The notes under the pieces: model-generated
Database searches by the model: none
What the model saw: the letters and a program-made list of their open reading frames with translations, nothing else
Told to the model about the DNA's origin: nothing
Assembly: GCA_947846985.1 (NCBI GenBank)
Contig: CANTUZ010000005.1
Location: 24,276,389 to 24,340,388, forward strand
Direction of reading: 5' to 3'
Length of the DNA: 64,000 nucleotides
Origin: Fratercula arctica
Taxonomy: Eukaryota; Chordata; Aves; Charadriiformes; Alcidae
Made by a program: the position numbers and the translations under genes
In this document: piece by piece, positions 13,052 through 27,390 of the stretch
Position numbering within the stretch: position 1 is the stretch's first letter
How the letters are laid out: every line of letters starts with the position of its first letter

Positions 13052-16000
13052 TGCAAGAGATGCTGTATATTACATTTCTAAAAGAACGATCACTTTTGCA
13101 ACACTGTTATTTGCAGTTGCAATATGCAGCACAATTGATGTCATTTTGCTAATTACTTATCTAGATTGTTCATATGTATAAAGTCAGCGCAGTCATAAAC
13201 ATGATCCATGGACTCATAAATAATTGTGGGTACAAACCACTGCCCTGAATTTCGTTTTCAGAAGGGAATTTAAAGCTTTGCAATTCTGACTGACCAGGTC
13301 TCATGTTGCGTATCAATAACTCTCTGCACGAAATAAAGTCATTTGATATTATCAAACACCGCAGAATTCTTTTGTAATGACACCTTTCGCTAAAGTTTTA
13401 CAAATTGACGTTAGGCTACTGCAGCGATGAGCAGAATATAAGATCAAATAGAACAGAACAGAATGCGGCTCGTTATTATTCAGATTGTTTTATATCTAGT
13501 TGCAAAACACTATGCTTGTTTCTTTATAGGAAACAATGACTAACAAAATGGATACGTTTATTCTTAGACATTAACTGCCTCTGGGATACTACTGAAATTT
13601 GTGCTGGAAAAAGGCCACTAAATCATGTATTAAAAGATATCACTGGTTACCAGATAGCAAAGCTCCACACACTTTGCTGCCCATTTCTGTTTGCAGACAA
13701 TAGTGTAAAGTCTCACTGTAGATTCTGGAGGTAAATATTCACCCGCAAAGCAGAAGTAATCGATTTTCTCCAGTAACATTAATATAATTTCCTCATACTG
13801 TTCTTATCTTTCTTAGACAACACCATCATCAGAATATGCACAACTATAGGCTTAAGTGAAATTTAAAAAATAGCAAATTGATAGAGCACCTCTGCCATTA
13901 TTCTTCCCACTCCTGCAGTAGAGAAATAATTTAATTCACTAAAAATGATCAGTTTGAAATTTAATGCAAGTGCCAAAAGTCTACAGTTGTATTGATAAAA
14001 CCATTATGTCTGTAGTCACCTGGCAGAAGGAGATGAAGGTTAGACTGGTAAATTTTTTAGAGCCATGCTATATGTCCATGGTGGTCACACACATGTGAAA
14101 ATCAAGCTTCATTAGATACAGTAATGGTGGACTGTGTGAAAAATGTCATGGAAAATATGTCAGTCACAACTGGTATAGCAATTGCTATAGACAGATGTAA
14201 GAAACATAACTGAAGTATAAATAGATGCCTCAATAAATTATATAACCGTGTCTACATACGAATCTGAAACTCCAAACTGTGAAGCAATTAACTAGAGCAG
14301 TGCTGTGAACCTGACGTTAGACAATCGTATGCCCGAGCATTTCCTCAAATGACCAGTTAAATAAAAAAAAAAGAAAATATTTACTTTATGTGAGAGATTT
14401 GAAGAGCAGGGCCCTCTATTGGTTCTGAGGCAGCTAGGGCACAAACAGCTGAGTGTCAGCTCCAGGACAACAATCCTTTCCCCTTATTGCTACAGAAGGA
14501 AGGCTGGCCTACAGTCACGGCTCTGACAAGGAACTCTATAGAGAAGTCTTCTGGTTTATGTTGTGGATATTCAGCTGCTTTAAACTGATCCAGCCTTGAT
14601 TTACGTGAGCGCTACACATCTAATATCAAGCAGCTTTCTGAATCCGCTTGTGCGTCAGCGCTCCTTTGATCAAATGCTGTTACTAACTCTTCCTTCTATC
14701 TTTCGTTTGCATCGTCTTTTTTTATGTCAGGAAAAATAGTGCAGATTTTGTTTCTGATAACATGCTTTTTACAAGGACTTTTACAATGTGACTTAGGCTC
14801 AGTTCTGCTTTGTAAGAACAGAGGAAGAAGAGGACGTGGAGGTGAAAGAGCAGTTCATCCTCCTTACCTAATAAATCTTTTCACTGCTGGCAGGGACTGG
14901 AAAAATGAGGCGCTGTTAATAGTGGTGGGTTTACCTGAGTCCACCTTTCGTTTCATATAGATCACTGTAGACTATGCCTGGATTTCAAATAGAAACAGAA
15001 AGATTTTGTATTCAGCAGGAGAAACCCCGTGTTATTCTGTCCCCTCTTAAGCTTTAAAAATATTGCCCTTTTTTGTTATTTGTCTTAGACTGTTAGGAAA
15101 GATAGGTCAGAGGCTTTAACATTGTTGCTGTTCTCAGGAACGAAATGTTGGCAAGTAAGAAATAATTTGGGGTATTTTAATTTTCACTCTTACTTCATTT
15201 CTTTGAAACGTCTAATAAAAGACTTGCAAATCTCACAAAATATGAGTTTTCTCCAGCTCCCTGAAAACAATTGCTCAAAAAATATGTTTGGCTGAATTTT
15301 AGTGCTCATGAAAAGGGAAAACAGATACCGCTGCGTGAAGCATCGCACACAAGTTCCCCGGAGCAGTTCTGCCAATGCAGTTCAGCCCCACACCTGTCCT
15401 GGAACTATTCACAGAGCTAATCTATGCGGTAGTTATTCCCGTGTGGGCAACTATCCATGAGAGGCTTGACTGAGACCAGCCAAATTCATCTGACTTGTGT
15501 TTTATTACTCACAGGAAGCCTGATCTGAAAGAATGAAGGGCTAACATGTTAACTCATACAGTGCCATCTTTCCACTGAGTTTTTTCTTCTCTTTTACAGT
15601 TACGGTCACTGAAGAATACAAGTAAGCAAATAAGTAGAGTTACATATTGTCCCAATTATTATTTCTACCAGAATGCTTGTGGAGAATGCTAAAATCATAA
15701 AAAAATTGCACACCCTCTCTAACAAAATAAGGGTATATATCTTTAGTATAACCTTCCCCATAAATTATCTCCTTCCTTCATATTAAGTGCCCAGACTTGG
15801 TGCTGCTGATGACTGTGGGCATTTGTTGTGCTTGAGGGAAGAGAAATGCCAACCCTCTCGTACGTACGCACATGCAGGGAGTTTCTGCAACCGCTGCCAG
15901 TTCAGCCCTCAGCGTGCACCACTTCTTGTCCCCTCGCTGTTTTTAGAATCCAGTGTTGAATTCTGCCTTGCCTGCAGCTGCAAGGGGAAAGAGCATACTG

Positions 16001-18345
16001 CAAAGCTCAGACTATAACGTAGAGTTTGATCAGTGTTTGACCTCGCCAGTGATTTAATCAACAGGACAGCATAAATGCGCTGATGACACAGACGCAACAT
16101 CACAATTCTGCATGTTGCAGTGCACAATGATGATTTCCTTCAACGTTTCTTATAAGCAAGAATAATAAAGACCCGCTTCAGTGCCATTTGCCCCCACTCT
16201 ATTGTCCCCAGTGTTCCCTTAATTGTTTGTTGGGGTTTTTTTGTTACATAATGAATCATTAATCTCTTTCAGATGAGAGGTCTAAAGGCAAGAGAAAACT
16301 AAATGCCATAAAAGTTGCCAGGATCTATATTGTATATTTTAAATAACAGATAAGTTTCATTATCCCCCTTTGATTTATCCTTGTAAAGCAGACTTTCTGT
16401 GTATATACCCATGCCTGAGAGGAAAATTCAAGACTAGTTATTCACTAATTGCTTTATCCATCCCATCTTTACTCTGTATCCATTTTTTCTTACAGATAAC
16501 AGGCACGGTTTCGAAGGTCACAAAAATGAGGCCATGGAGTAATATTAAGAGGGAATACACCAAAGCTCACCAAACCGGACACACCAAACCAGTAGGGGTT
16601 CTGTTGTAGAGCTAACCCACTCTGAGACAGCATGAACTCTGTCTGATGATTCCCGTGTGCTATGCCCACCACAGAAAGAACTGGGGGAACTTCACGGACC
16701 CTTTTCTCCCCTCCCAGCTCCTCCTGGGGAGGAGCATTGCCCTACCTCTCCCTCTCACGACAACCGACAGTCCTCCCCTCAGCTGCATAACAGCTTAGGT
16801 GGCTAAAAATGTGATCATTAGGAAACTCCGATTTCCTGTTGCGCAGAGAGTTGATTGTTTATCTCTGCACTTCATTCAGTCTGGAGAACTTTGATTACTC
16901 ACTTTCATCCTGTTTTTCCCCCAGTTATTTTCTAGTCACTTTCCCTTTCCTGCTTTTATCTTCCCTCTGTACAGTACTGCAATACTTGACCTGCAAAATA
17001 ATATAGGAAATATTTAAATGAAAATAAAAGCTTCCATCAGCATTATTGCTTGTTTTAGTTTGGATAGTATCTTTAGGATACTTTGTGTCCTGAATGCACC
17101 TGACATGACAGACATAACAGAATGAACTCCAGCTTAAAAGAGATCCTTCTTAGCTGAAGAGCTACCTAAAAATTCTGATACAGCCTGTGCTGCTGCATGT
17201 ATTTAAAAAATAAAGAGAGTGTGAGAGAGGGAAACAGGAGAGAAGTATGCTGCTACCAGAATATAAATACATGTCAATAAAAGTACGCCAGATGGTGGAA
17301 GGGAGCATAAATTTCATAGCAAGGCTACAGGTCTTTGCCTTATTTCTGCTTCTAATACGCAGGAGATGCTCTTTTAGCAGAGCACTGAAGGAGTTAAAAG
17401 AAATGCCTTTCTGTCAAACATGGTTATCATTCAACACAAGACAATATACAGGGCTATACTTAAACACCCCTTCCCAAGATCGCCAAATATTTCTTCCCAA
17501 GACCTAAGTAGCTTGTGAACTGATACTGATGTTATCTGAAATTTAGAGGTGTTTATTCTCCTAGTTCTTAAAGAGGATCATCTTTCTGCAGCTGGTTGGC
17601 TAGACTGTAGGATGTCTTCCCTCGGTCAGCACACGCATAACCAGACAATCATTCGGCAGCTTGTAAAATATGATTGCATATGAGATATTGATGGCCTAAG
17701 GGAAGTTCTGAATATCAGAGGTTCATAATTAGAATACCTATGCATTTGATCCAATAGAGTTTCCATCAATGTCACGGAGATGAGTGGTTATGAATTTCAG
17801 AGTCATCTCTGCTCGTAGAGACTGATTTATGCACTTTTAATTTTGGACAAATGAAGGGCGAAGAATTAAAGCCAAACTCTTCTACCTAGAGAGCTCCTTA
17901 TCCTTGGAGGGGTTCTGAAATTTATAGTCACCTCTCCCGGTGCTCAGCATCAAGCTCCACAGTTGGTAACTCATGACCTATTTATGCTCATACCATCCAT
18001 CCCCTTTAAGTCATTCTGTCCTCTTATCTGTAAATCCACAGTTGCACCATGTAGGATGTGTGGATCTGCTGATAAGAAATTTTTACAGGAAAGAGAATCT
18101 GGGCAGATCAACATTTCTGTTGCCAGAGCTGCTGGCAGCAACTCTAACATCTCATTTATTCCAGATTATAAAGATCCACTGTGCTGATCTGAGGATAGAG
18201 CTGAGTGTTTGACTTCTGTGATAATAGACTATCTAGTTGAAACCTGTATTTTGTAATAAATATTAAGTTAAATAGATACTGATAAGATTATCCAGTGTGG
18301 GACAGAAAACAACCATCTTGTTAGCATTGAGATTTCCACAGGCTG

Positions 18346-18426
18346 TGGGTTTGGGTTTCCTTTGGTTTTGCTTTTGGGTTTGTTTTGGTTTGGTTTGTTA
18401 GGTTTGTTTTTTTTTTTTTCTTTTTA
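18346..18426 (+). repeat. G/T-rich (GTTTT/GGTTT)n low-complexity tract
   Basis: About 80 bp with almost no A or C, built from imperfect GGTTT, GGGTTT and GTTTT units. It ends in a run of T that continues into T-rich sequence. It could be a decayed oligo-T-derived expansion. Confidence 0.75.
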
Positions 18427-20948
18427 TTTAATTTTAAATCACTGCATTTTCCTGGAATTATACATAACTAAAAACTAAGGCTCTGGTGTGAAGGCAGGCA
18501 CCCTGTAGCCAGAACTCAAGAAAAAGGAAAAAAAAAAGAAATCTAATTGCATCATTCTTTTTAAAACTGTATTAAACAGTTTGTGAAAACTCCTTGTGAA
18601 AACAGTTCTCTATTAAGTATGGGGGGAAAACACTAGGGGAGAAAAGCAAAGAAAATTTATAGACAGTTTACATTTCGAAGTTCTACAGTATCACTGATTG
18701 CCCTGCTGTCTTGTTAAATAATAAAAAAGGAAGATGTTAACTAAGCTTCAGAAGGAAATAGATTTTGCTAAATTATCTTTTGCCATTCTAATTCTCTCAG
18801 AAATCTCTTTTATTTTTACTTTTTGTTTGTGTGTATGTCCTTGCATGCATGTACGTGCATGTTTATCATTATGAATACACAATAGCACATGAATAAAAAA
18901 AGAGATTTTGATAGGGCACAACATGGATAAAGCACTTAAAGTAACCTTACTGTCAGATGCTCTGCTACAGAGGCTTAGGCATCTCTGGGCAATTATAAGG
19001 GACTTGGCTCTCTCTGTGGCATTCAAAGGGCACATATGAAAAAATGAGAGATGTCCATTATGCTTCTTTCTTGCCCAAGTATTTTCAAAGCTATAATGGC
19101 AGACACTTTTCTCTCTGAGTAAAGACTGTTATTCTATTGCACAACTGCTAAAGAATAAGGTTCTGAAATTAATTTGTCAAACAGCGAAAGTAATTTCTCA
19201 AATAAAAAAAAAAAAAAAGACTTCTACCGGCAAAATGCATTTTACAATTTACTGCTGAACTGCCGCAAGAAGCAGCTCTTCATTGAGCAGCATGGCACAG
19301 GGCCAGGATGAGCTATTGCAAAAATTACTGTTGGGCATATACCAGTTTGATACACAGGATTTAGCAATACAGTGGGGAATGACCCTCTGTGTCTGTGTGT
19401 ATGTGTTCACGTTCTGTTAAATTTTAGCAGTCTCTAACTGTATATTCATCTTCAGCATAAGGAAATTTGTTGTTAAGACTGTTAAATTTGTTTTAAAGAA
19501 GGAGAAATTTATCAGCCCGGATAATAGCACTTTTTACTTGTTTAATTTACTTTTTTGATGTTGGAAATTAATTTCCTATGGGCAGTTCAAAGGATAAAAT
19601 GTCTCAGATGAAATCTTTGAAAACATTTAAATCAAGAATGAAAAATTTTATAAGTGTACCAGAGAGATGACTGTAAGCTGTTGGTTAGCCTTATATGTCT
19701 TTGCCACCTCCACGTTCTCTTGTTCCATGAATAATGCGGGGGCTTACAGTAATGGATCAGTACAACATGATGCAATATGCATACAGAGCATTAAGATATT
19801 AAATTGGAGTCCTCCAACCACCCGATTCAGGTTCATACCAATTTTCATAGCAATTCAGTTATCAAAGTGGCATTTTTTTTTTTTTACATAATTATAACAA
19901 ATTATAAAATAAACAGCAAGTTTTCAACTGATATGGCTCAAGAAATAATGTTTAGTCTAGGAGCATTTGCAACTAACTCCAAAGCTAAGTGGTTGAAGAT
20001 AAGAATAAGGTTAAACCTAGATCAGTCAATGAGGTGGCCTGTGAAACCAGACAAACAAGACTGCTAAATGGGGTATATGTAGCTGGATGCAAATCTCCCA
20101 ATGACACAAGAAGCACCACTTAGGAAAAACTTCCTAGATCACGAATGAAATTACATGGTACTACTCACAGATATTCCTTCATTTAGAGACACCTCACGTG
20201 GTTTCAGCTAGCATTTCAGGCATGCAACAGGCTCAGTAAAAGCACCTCACTCACTAAAATCGTAATTCTTTAAATGACACGCACACCCAATGCCGAGTCT
20301 ACAGGTAGTTTTTATAGAAGTGTACCTATGTAGGCTGTGTCTGTGACAAACACCTATACTGCTACAATCCTCATAGGGATACAATTCTAGTCTAATGACT
20401 TGTACCTACATAGCTTGTTTTTCCATACCCACATGAAGAAACGCCTAATGAAAGCATATATACATTAGTATAACCAGAGACACACTGTTGGGGTTGTATC
20501 ATCTTCAATTACAGCTAAATGACATCACTTGTGAGTATTCAAATTATTACTCACATGAGTAATCTCTAATCATGAGAAGAGTGTCTGTGAAATTAACTTG
20601 CCAGTGAAAGAGAGAAGGATTGAGTCTAGAGTCAAATACATTAATTTAAAAAGCTGCTTTTCAGCTGTGAAGTTCTATTTCATAAGCACAGGTAAGTCTG
20701 CCACAGACTCTTTCCATCGACCTTGGGAGCAATACCTCTTGGGAGCATCTTGGGTTTTTTACCCAGTATGGAAACTTCCAACGTACTGAAAGAAAAATAT
20801 AAGTTTTTCTTCTCATTTAATTTGATTTGCAGTTCACCCAAAAAATTAATTTTGAATGAAAATTAATTATATATGCTTTGAAGGGTCTGACGGAGACTTA
20901 TGTGATTATAGACAAAGTCACAGTCACCTATATATGTAACACACACAA

Positions 20949-20974
20949 ATTATATATATGTATGTATATATACA
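20949..20974 (+). repeat. TA/TGTA alternating tract
   Basis: Alternating purine-pyrimidine run of tatatatg/tatgtata units, nearly self-complementary. Confidence 0.65.
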
Positions 20975-22164
20975 TAAAACCTGCATTTCTTCTTCAGAAA
21001 TGTATATTAAATCTCTTGTTTTGTCACGAAGATGTTAATATAAAATTGTACTTATTTTTTGTTGCATTCATTTTCAATGACATTGTGAATGTCATACCCA
21101 TTCTAAAACAGTTCTCATGTTGCATTTCTTTTTCTCTGTAGGAAAAGCACGCAGGAAATCTCAGTATTTTTAACTCTGAACTTACAAGCCTGTGGTTGAT
21201 GATCCTATGACTGCAGTTTGACCATGGTTTGGTCCTCTGCAACCTGTGTGACGACTGAGGACTGTGTGTGAACATAACCGAAAGCTCCCAGCAGTGCTAG
21301 GACACACTGTGGGAGAGCTGTGTCCTTTCTCCACACAGGCAACCCTTTTCCACATGATGCCTTTTGGCCACCTCTTATGGAACAGCTCAGTGAGGTATGA
21401 GCCACTCATGCGGCTACGTGGTGCAGGACTGGAAGTACTCTCAAGAAAAGCTCTTAAGTTTAATTTTCCCTGTTGGTTTTGGTGAAGGAATGACAAAAGC
21501 TGCCAGCAGGAACTGGGAGTGACACTGCCGCACACTGATTTCAGTTCTCAGAAGGTGCTGATGAGGCTTTTCATTCAGAGCTCTAACCTTTCCTGCTTTT
21601 AATGGGTCATGTAGTACTTCCGTACAGTTTACAGCATTTACTACAAGAGAAGTGTCTAGCATCAGCCTGCCCAGACCTTGCTGAATACCCATATGCGTGA
21701 CAGCGAACAGCTAATGAGTCCGAGAGGTGGAATTCCAAAATCTTTTGCCGGTAATTCTCCCTCAAGAGCCCTGACATTAAAAAAATGTTGCCAGTTTTGT
21801 CTGAATAAAGCTTGTGGAATAGTTTCGGATTAATTCAGTCATAGCTAGCATGTTTTAAGGAAGGAACTGATATGATGTCTATCTGATTTTGCATTTTGAA
21901 GATAATTAGATTACCCTTGACAACTTGGCCACAATAAAGAACTTTTAGCAAAGAGCAGAACTTCTGCCCTTTCATCCAAACATTTTCATTGTGATATATT
22001 CACAAATAAATTATGACAGAAGGAACTAAATGCCCTCTTCTGTATTCCGTGGCTCAAGGTATGTCCCTGCCTGGGCCAGGATTTGTAAAACCAGACTGCA
22101 GAACATTACAATCATCTAAAGATTATTGTCCAAACTACCTTTCAAAATTATTCTTTTTCTTCAA

Positions 22165-22189
22165 TTTTTTTTTTTTTTTTTTTTTTTTT
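22165..22189 (+). repeat. Poly(T), 25 bases
   Basis: Uninterrupted T run. No element that would own it as a reversed poly(A) tail is recognisable on its right-hand side. Confidence 0.85.
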
Positions 22190-23680
22190 ACTGCAGTCTT
22201 TAATCCATAACTGTTGGAGAAAATTACAATGATAATTTACCTTGCAAATAGGTAGCTGGTGATTAAGCATTATGAAAGTGGCGTACTGACTTGAAGGCCA
22301 AACTAGAATATTATCTGTGACCTCTAATATGCTGCTTCATAAGGAGCAGATCCTACAAAACACTGACCAGGGCCTGTTGGAATCAAGTCACCTCTCACCT
22401 GGGGCCAAAGTAAAATCAACACTTTGCAGGACCAAGTCTAGCAATGATCTGATCATGTACATCAAAAGCCTATTGAGTTTTGACTGCAAGGACTGAAGGA
22501 TCAGTTTCAATGACAGCGTACCTCTGAATGATCCACAATTCTCTGTGCCGTATGCTGTTATGAATACATCCTCGCATTGAAATAGGTTAGAAAACGTTTC
22601 TTTTACAAAAAATTAATAAATAAAGCGGTTATAGCTTGAATTAAAACGTACAGATTGTTTCTACGCAGAGCTGATAAACAGCACATGATTTCTTTTTAGA
22701 AGGGATATTTTACAGACTTCTTTATGCATCGTTAAGTTTTCACGAATGCTGAATAGAGCACAATGGATTTGGTTTAAGTTGTTGCTAGTATTTAATTTTG
22801 ATTCAGTTCAAAGGGCCATGTCAGAAGAGGGAATCAAAGAGGCAAAAACCCCAAAGCGTTAGCTGGGTAAAACATCAATAAAAAAAAAAAGAAGGCGGCA
22901 AAGAAGGTCCTAACACCTTTCACCAGTGGCTGAAAATATCAGATTAAATTGCACTATTCCTGGGACATATTGTTTGATGTGACTAGAATATAATTTGTTA
23001 AACAGAATAGTTTTTATTTCAAACACTTCTTTCCTAAATATTACCTATGGATTAAGGTTTGAGTTTGTTTTAAATAAATGAATTTTAATGATGATTTTTT
23101 GTCATTGTTTTTCTGTAAAAGAAGTCAATTACTTGAAAGGTGTAGGTTACACATAGCTGTAGGGGAGCTAAAGCTCATATATTCAGTGTATGTTAAATTA
23201 GTCTTCTTTACGTTATTCTTTTCTACGTTTTTTTATAAAAAGACAAAAAGAAAATCCAAATATTTGTTTCACCAAAAGAAAAGAAAAAGAAATTTTTATA
23301 CCTCTGAGGCAAGTTCCAACTCTTTTGGTTTCTTGAGGAAATAAATAAAAAGCATTGGCAGAAAGACTCCTAAAAAGACTGCCCAAGGGGGAGGCAAGGA
23401 AACACCTAAAACCATCATATTACCAAGCGCTGAGGTAATCAGCTACAATCTGGGAAATGTCAAACAATGGTATTCACCTACCCAGAGACATTGCTGATCA
23501 AGTCCTCAACTGCCATTTACAATCACTAACTAAAACATGGAATATAGCTGTGGATATAAACAAGAGACAAATTAGTATTGGGAAGCTGGGTTTAATAATC
23601 CCCTAAAAGAGACCATCTGTTTATAAAGACCCCCTTTTCCTTGATCTCTGACATGTATTCCTAATATAGACACAGCTGGA

Positions 23681-23698
23681 TTTTTTTTTTTTTTTTTT
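23681..23698 (+). repeat. Poly(T), 18 bases
   Basis: Uninterrupted T run in AT-rich non-coding sequence; no associated element recognised. Confidence 0.8.
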
Positions 23699-26049
23699 AA
23701 CATTTTTTAAACACCCTGCTACTATAAAGTCTACTTATAGTATATCTGGTCTGAGTGTTTGTCTCAAGTTTCAGTTATTATGTAAGCACTCAGGGGCAAT
23801 AAAATTTCACATAGAGTCAGACTGCTTTAGAGTAAGTATTAAACCATCAGACGAACATAAATACAATTCCTTTATTATTGATGCTTAATATCACTGGATA
23901 GTTTTTATTTTCCTGATTTTTGCAAATGTTCATCATATTATCACCGGAATAGCTGGAACAGATTTAGAGTTCTTTTCAAGTTCAGGATTCATGTTTGGAA
24001 CTGAAGTTTAGTTTTCTTGTTTTCCTGTTTAAAACACTAGGAAATCGTATTGTCCATAATGGCTATGACATCGATAATCTGACAAGCTAGGTGATCTGCA
24101 GGTATAAAAGACCAAATCAATTTATAGCCTGTGTTTCCAATCCACTATGCTGAAGAAAAAGGGAAAAAAACACCATTGACTATACACTTCCCACAGATAG
24201 AGGTCACTAATGGACTGGATTTGAATCCGTCTGGTAAAGCCTGAAAGTTATATGAAAGTAATCTAGTGAAAAATGAACTCATTTTGAGATTAAAGAGGTA
24301 GCAGAAAAGATTAAGAAATAAAGCTCTCACCTTCCTGGAAAAAATATTATCTTAAGTGTGCCTTCTTTCTAGTCCTTTAAATAGAAAGTGCAGTACAGGA
24401 AAAGCCTGATGGTGATGCTTGTTTGAACTCCTTTTTGTTTTCTTGACTTGGTAAAACTATGCCTCTCCTTCTTTTCTGCGGGAAGGGTAGGGAAGTCAGC
24501 CCTAATAACATCCTACATTTTAGGTACTGCTATTTTAAGCAGTTAAAGGCAAGCACATTCTTGATTCTCGAAGGAAACCATAGCCTATGTAATGCAGATT
24601 CCAACTGGGAGGGTGTAGGGTTGCGCAAAGGAGATATGTCTACATCCTAAATCAAACTATCCAGCAGGCCAGGATATAAATGTGACTTGTAACAGTGGCT
24701 CAAATTAGATCCAGACTCTCAAAGCCAAACACAGATAACATCACCTTATACAAAATATAGGGTGTGGGTGTATGTGAGGAGCGACTCTTTTAAGAATGCT
24801 GGGTGCATTCCAGCACCACTTCTTCTTGCTGCAGCCTTGGACTTCGGAAAACACTGATGACTGTTCTAGTCACAGGTAGTTTTACAGACACTGTATTTGC
24901 ACAGTGCTCTGACTTGCTTCACCTACAGTACTCCAGGCCTGAACTCTCTTACTTTTAACTGTCTCGCTACCACATCGGGGTAGAAAACAACTGTTTAAAT
25001 AGCAAGCCTCCAATAAATAGTAATGATGTTTGAAATCTCTCCTCTCACACAATTTTCAGGAACAACACTAACACTTTAATGTCACTTTTGTCATTTAGAA
25101 ATGGTGACTTTTAAATAACATCTATTGTATCTCTTTGGTTATGCAAAGATTATGTCTCAATGATAACATTGCAAACATTGCATACATTGACTCTTTAATG
25201 GAAGAAAGGAAAGAAAGGTGGATAAAGGCATAGGTACAGTATCTTTTAAGTGTTTGAAAAAATGCTAAGGTGTTTTTTTCTCCTTCCAAAACTACATATA
25301 TCTGAAATCAATTCATGAATTTTCTCTGAAACTACAAATATATAAAGGTGCGCTTGGAGAAAGACCGTGTCAGTGAATGAAGCAAGGAATTAAGTCCACA
25401 GAAGTTTGTGGGATTTTTTTTTGTCTGATTGGTTGGTTTTTTTAAACCCAAGTAGCGATGAATCTCGACCTCGAAACTGGTTTAATTTCCCTGCAAGCAC
25501 TGTAAAGTTAGATGCAGTAAATAAACCTCTCTTTAACACACACCCTGTCTTTCTGTGCCTGTGTGTGTACATGTCTGTGAGTTGCTTTAATATGTTTTCC
25601 TGCTCCTCTCCCTTTCTATTTAGCTGAGCTCCGCATTGCAAAAAGCAGCATCTGAAGAAATCTAACCAGTACCTTCCACACACGGTACAGGAATTTACAC
25701 GGATTTGTGCCTTGGATTTATTAGCTTATTGTAAGCCTTAAAACAGATTTCCTCCATTAAAATTAATTAAAAGCTCCTGTTGACTGATTCCCACTCTGAA
25801 AAGAAGGTGGAGAGTCTTACTCTGTTACTTTGCTGCTGATTTCTTTATCTTTTATGGGGTTTTATCTCATGCTCTGCAGAGGTCTTTTAAGCTCTTTGAC
25901 TTCCTTTTGCGATCTGTTATTTTTTGTTAACACCCCCCCCCTTCCCCCCCCCCGCAGTATTTGTTACTATTTTGCCAGAGACCACCGTGTAACTCAGCAG
26001 GTCAAGGAAGGGCTCCTTTGTATTCCGAAGTCCTGATCCAATTCTCTTA

Positions 26050-27130
26050 ACCTCGCCCCCACTCACTCACCACCAGCCCCGCTCCGGAGGCTGCTGATGG
26101 GGATCTGATGGATCCTCCTGCCGGGCGCAGCTCCCTGCTCTCCCCGTAGATCTCTTTAACACTTTCCAGCGCCGAGCTAAGCCGATTGCCTCTTCCGAGC
26201 AAGGCTCATCTTTAAAGGTCCCGTTTCTCAGAACCACCTCCCAGATAATATTAATGGTGGTGGCTAACACAGGCGCTCTGCCGGTTCCCCTGCAGCAGGG
26301 GTAGCTCTCGGCTCTCCCTTCCCCGCCCGGCGCCGTGCGGGGGCCACAAGGTGGGGGGGGAGGGGGGGCGGGTTCGGCACCCTCCCGCTCGGCACTGAAA
26401 TGCGACCGGGGATCCGGGAGCCCGCTGCAGCTGCGAGCCCCGAGCCCCGCTCCTAACCCACACGCCGGTGGGAAAATAACCCGGGGACCCCGCTAACGCT
26501 CGCCGCCGGCCATTCATAAATCCGTGCGTGTGTGTGCCTGGTGCCGCACGCTCGCAGACGTGGGGCTCTAATGAGGCGGAGGCGATATTTCTGACACGCC
26601 ACCTGATCCCGGCTCCTTAACTTTGCCTTCTCGGGGAAGGCAAAGGGCACCGCGGCTTTAAATCGCCCGAGGCTAGAGTTACCAGGAAGGAAAAGAGAGA
26701 GAAATGAAATCCCAACTGTACCTGGCGGTGTCTGGGGATCCCTCGCCGGCACCAATCATAATCCCCCTCCGCGCCTCTGGCCCCCCACACCAAAACTTTT
26801 CCGCCGCCGCCGTTCCTCGGTGGTGGCCGCCGCCCTCCGCGCCGCGCAGCGCGGCCGCCCAGCGCCGCTCCCGGCCGGCCCCGCGGGCCCGCTCCCCGCC
26901 GGCGGCCGCCGCCGCCGCTCCGGAGCGACCCCCGCGCCTCCCGCGCCTTCCTCCGCCCTTACGAGGCAGCGGCATCGTCCTCCCCCCTTCGCCACCTCCT
27001 CCTCCGGCGCGCAGCCCGCGGCTCTGGCATCCCCAACGCACTTTCTCTCCTCGATTCGCTCGCTCTTCCCCCCGCCGCTCCTCCTTCTCCGGTAAAAAAT
27101 AAACGAGCAGGGACCGCGGGTACGCCTGGT
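26050..27130. promoter_or_regulatory. Principal CpG island, probable promoter and 5' exon region of an unidentified gene
   Basis: CpG becomes frequent from about 26.05 kb and is densest at 26.77-27.02 kb, where the sequence is mostly CCG/GCC/GCG. This is in sharp contrast to the AT-rich flanks. Visible promoter-type elements are an Sp1-type CCCCGCCC at 26321-26328, a CCAAT motif at 26752-26756 followed by an AT-rich pocket, and a CACCTG E-box near 26600. A G-run pair at 26351-26372 fits a quadruplex pattern. CpG islands of this strength in birds usually mark constitutive or developmental promoters. Open frames inside the island on both strands are low-complexity Pro/Ala/Arg or Gly/Arg strings typical of GC-rich non-coding DNA, so I do not call a CDS. 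Direction is not settled; the splice-donor candidate downstream favours +. The gene could not be named. Confidence 0.7.
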
Positions 27131-27390
27131 CTTGGGGTTGCTTTCTTTCTTTTTTTTTTTTTTTCCTCTCTTTCTATCCTCTGGAACTGGTGGAGGGATC
27201 ACATGAGGAGCAGGCACGGAGAGCCAGGACCCTTGGAAGTCGGAGAAGGCATCGGACGCATATATGTGAGTATATGTGTGAGTCCGTGTGTCTGGCTCCC
27301 TCCAAGTCCTGCGCCCGCCTTCAGCCGGGATTGCAGGCTGATCTTAGCAGTAATGATGCCTCAGATCTGACTATTCCCTGCTAATGTAAG
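27131..27390 (+). other. Possible 5' non-coding exon ending at a GTAAGT donor
   Basis: A T-rich pyrimidine stretch (about 27138-27180) is followed by about 200 bp of balanced composition that ends at a strong 5' splice-site match, AAT|GTAAGT, with the GT at 27386-27387. Two weaker GTGAGT sites lie at about 27265-27285. An ATG at 27203 opens a frame that stops before the donor, and another ATG-started frame also closes at the donor. If transcribed, this would therefore be untranslated leader with short upstream ORFs. Location immediately downstream of the CpG island fits a first or second leader exon of a plus-strand gene. There is no transcript evidence in the sequence itself, so this is a prediction only. 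Confidence 0.3.

Larger units (their letters stand above)
6939..26039. other. Long gene-free AT-rich interval
   Basis: About 19 kb with no supportable exon, RNA gene or young transposon. Open frames are short and scattered on both strands with no pattern. The interval contains simple tracts listed separately. It also contains short segments near 9668-9705, 11027-11060 and 22460-22500 that share 'ttgac/gtcagtgg'-type wording with an old amniote dispersed repeat (see findings). A C-rich run (25930-25954) marks the approach to the CpG islands. Confidence 0.55.

Noticed and set aside
21182..21535. 117-codon minus-strand frame with overlapping frames on both strands
   Set aside because: It overlaps frames on both strands in a slightly GC-richer patch; the Cys/Ser/His-rich product matches no family I know.
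26679..27217. Several overlapping open frames of 91-153 codons on both strands in the CpG island
   Set aside because: Products are Pro/Ala/Arg or Gly/Arg low complexity, as expected where GC-rich DNA lacks stop codons; frames on opposite strands overlap fully and none shows a domain.
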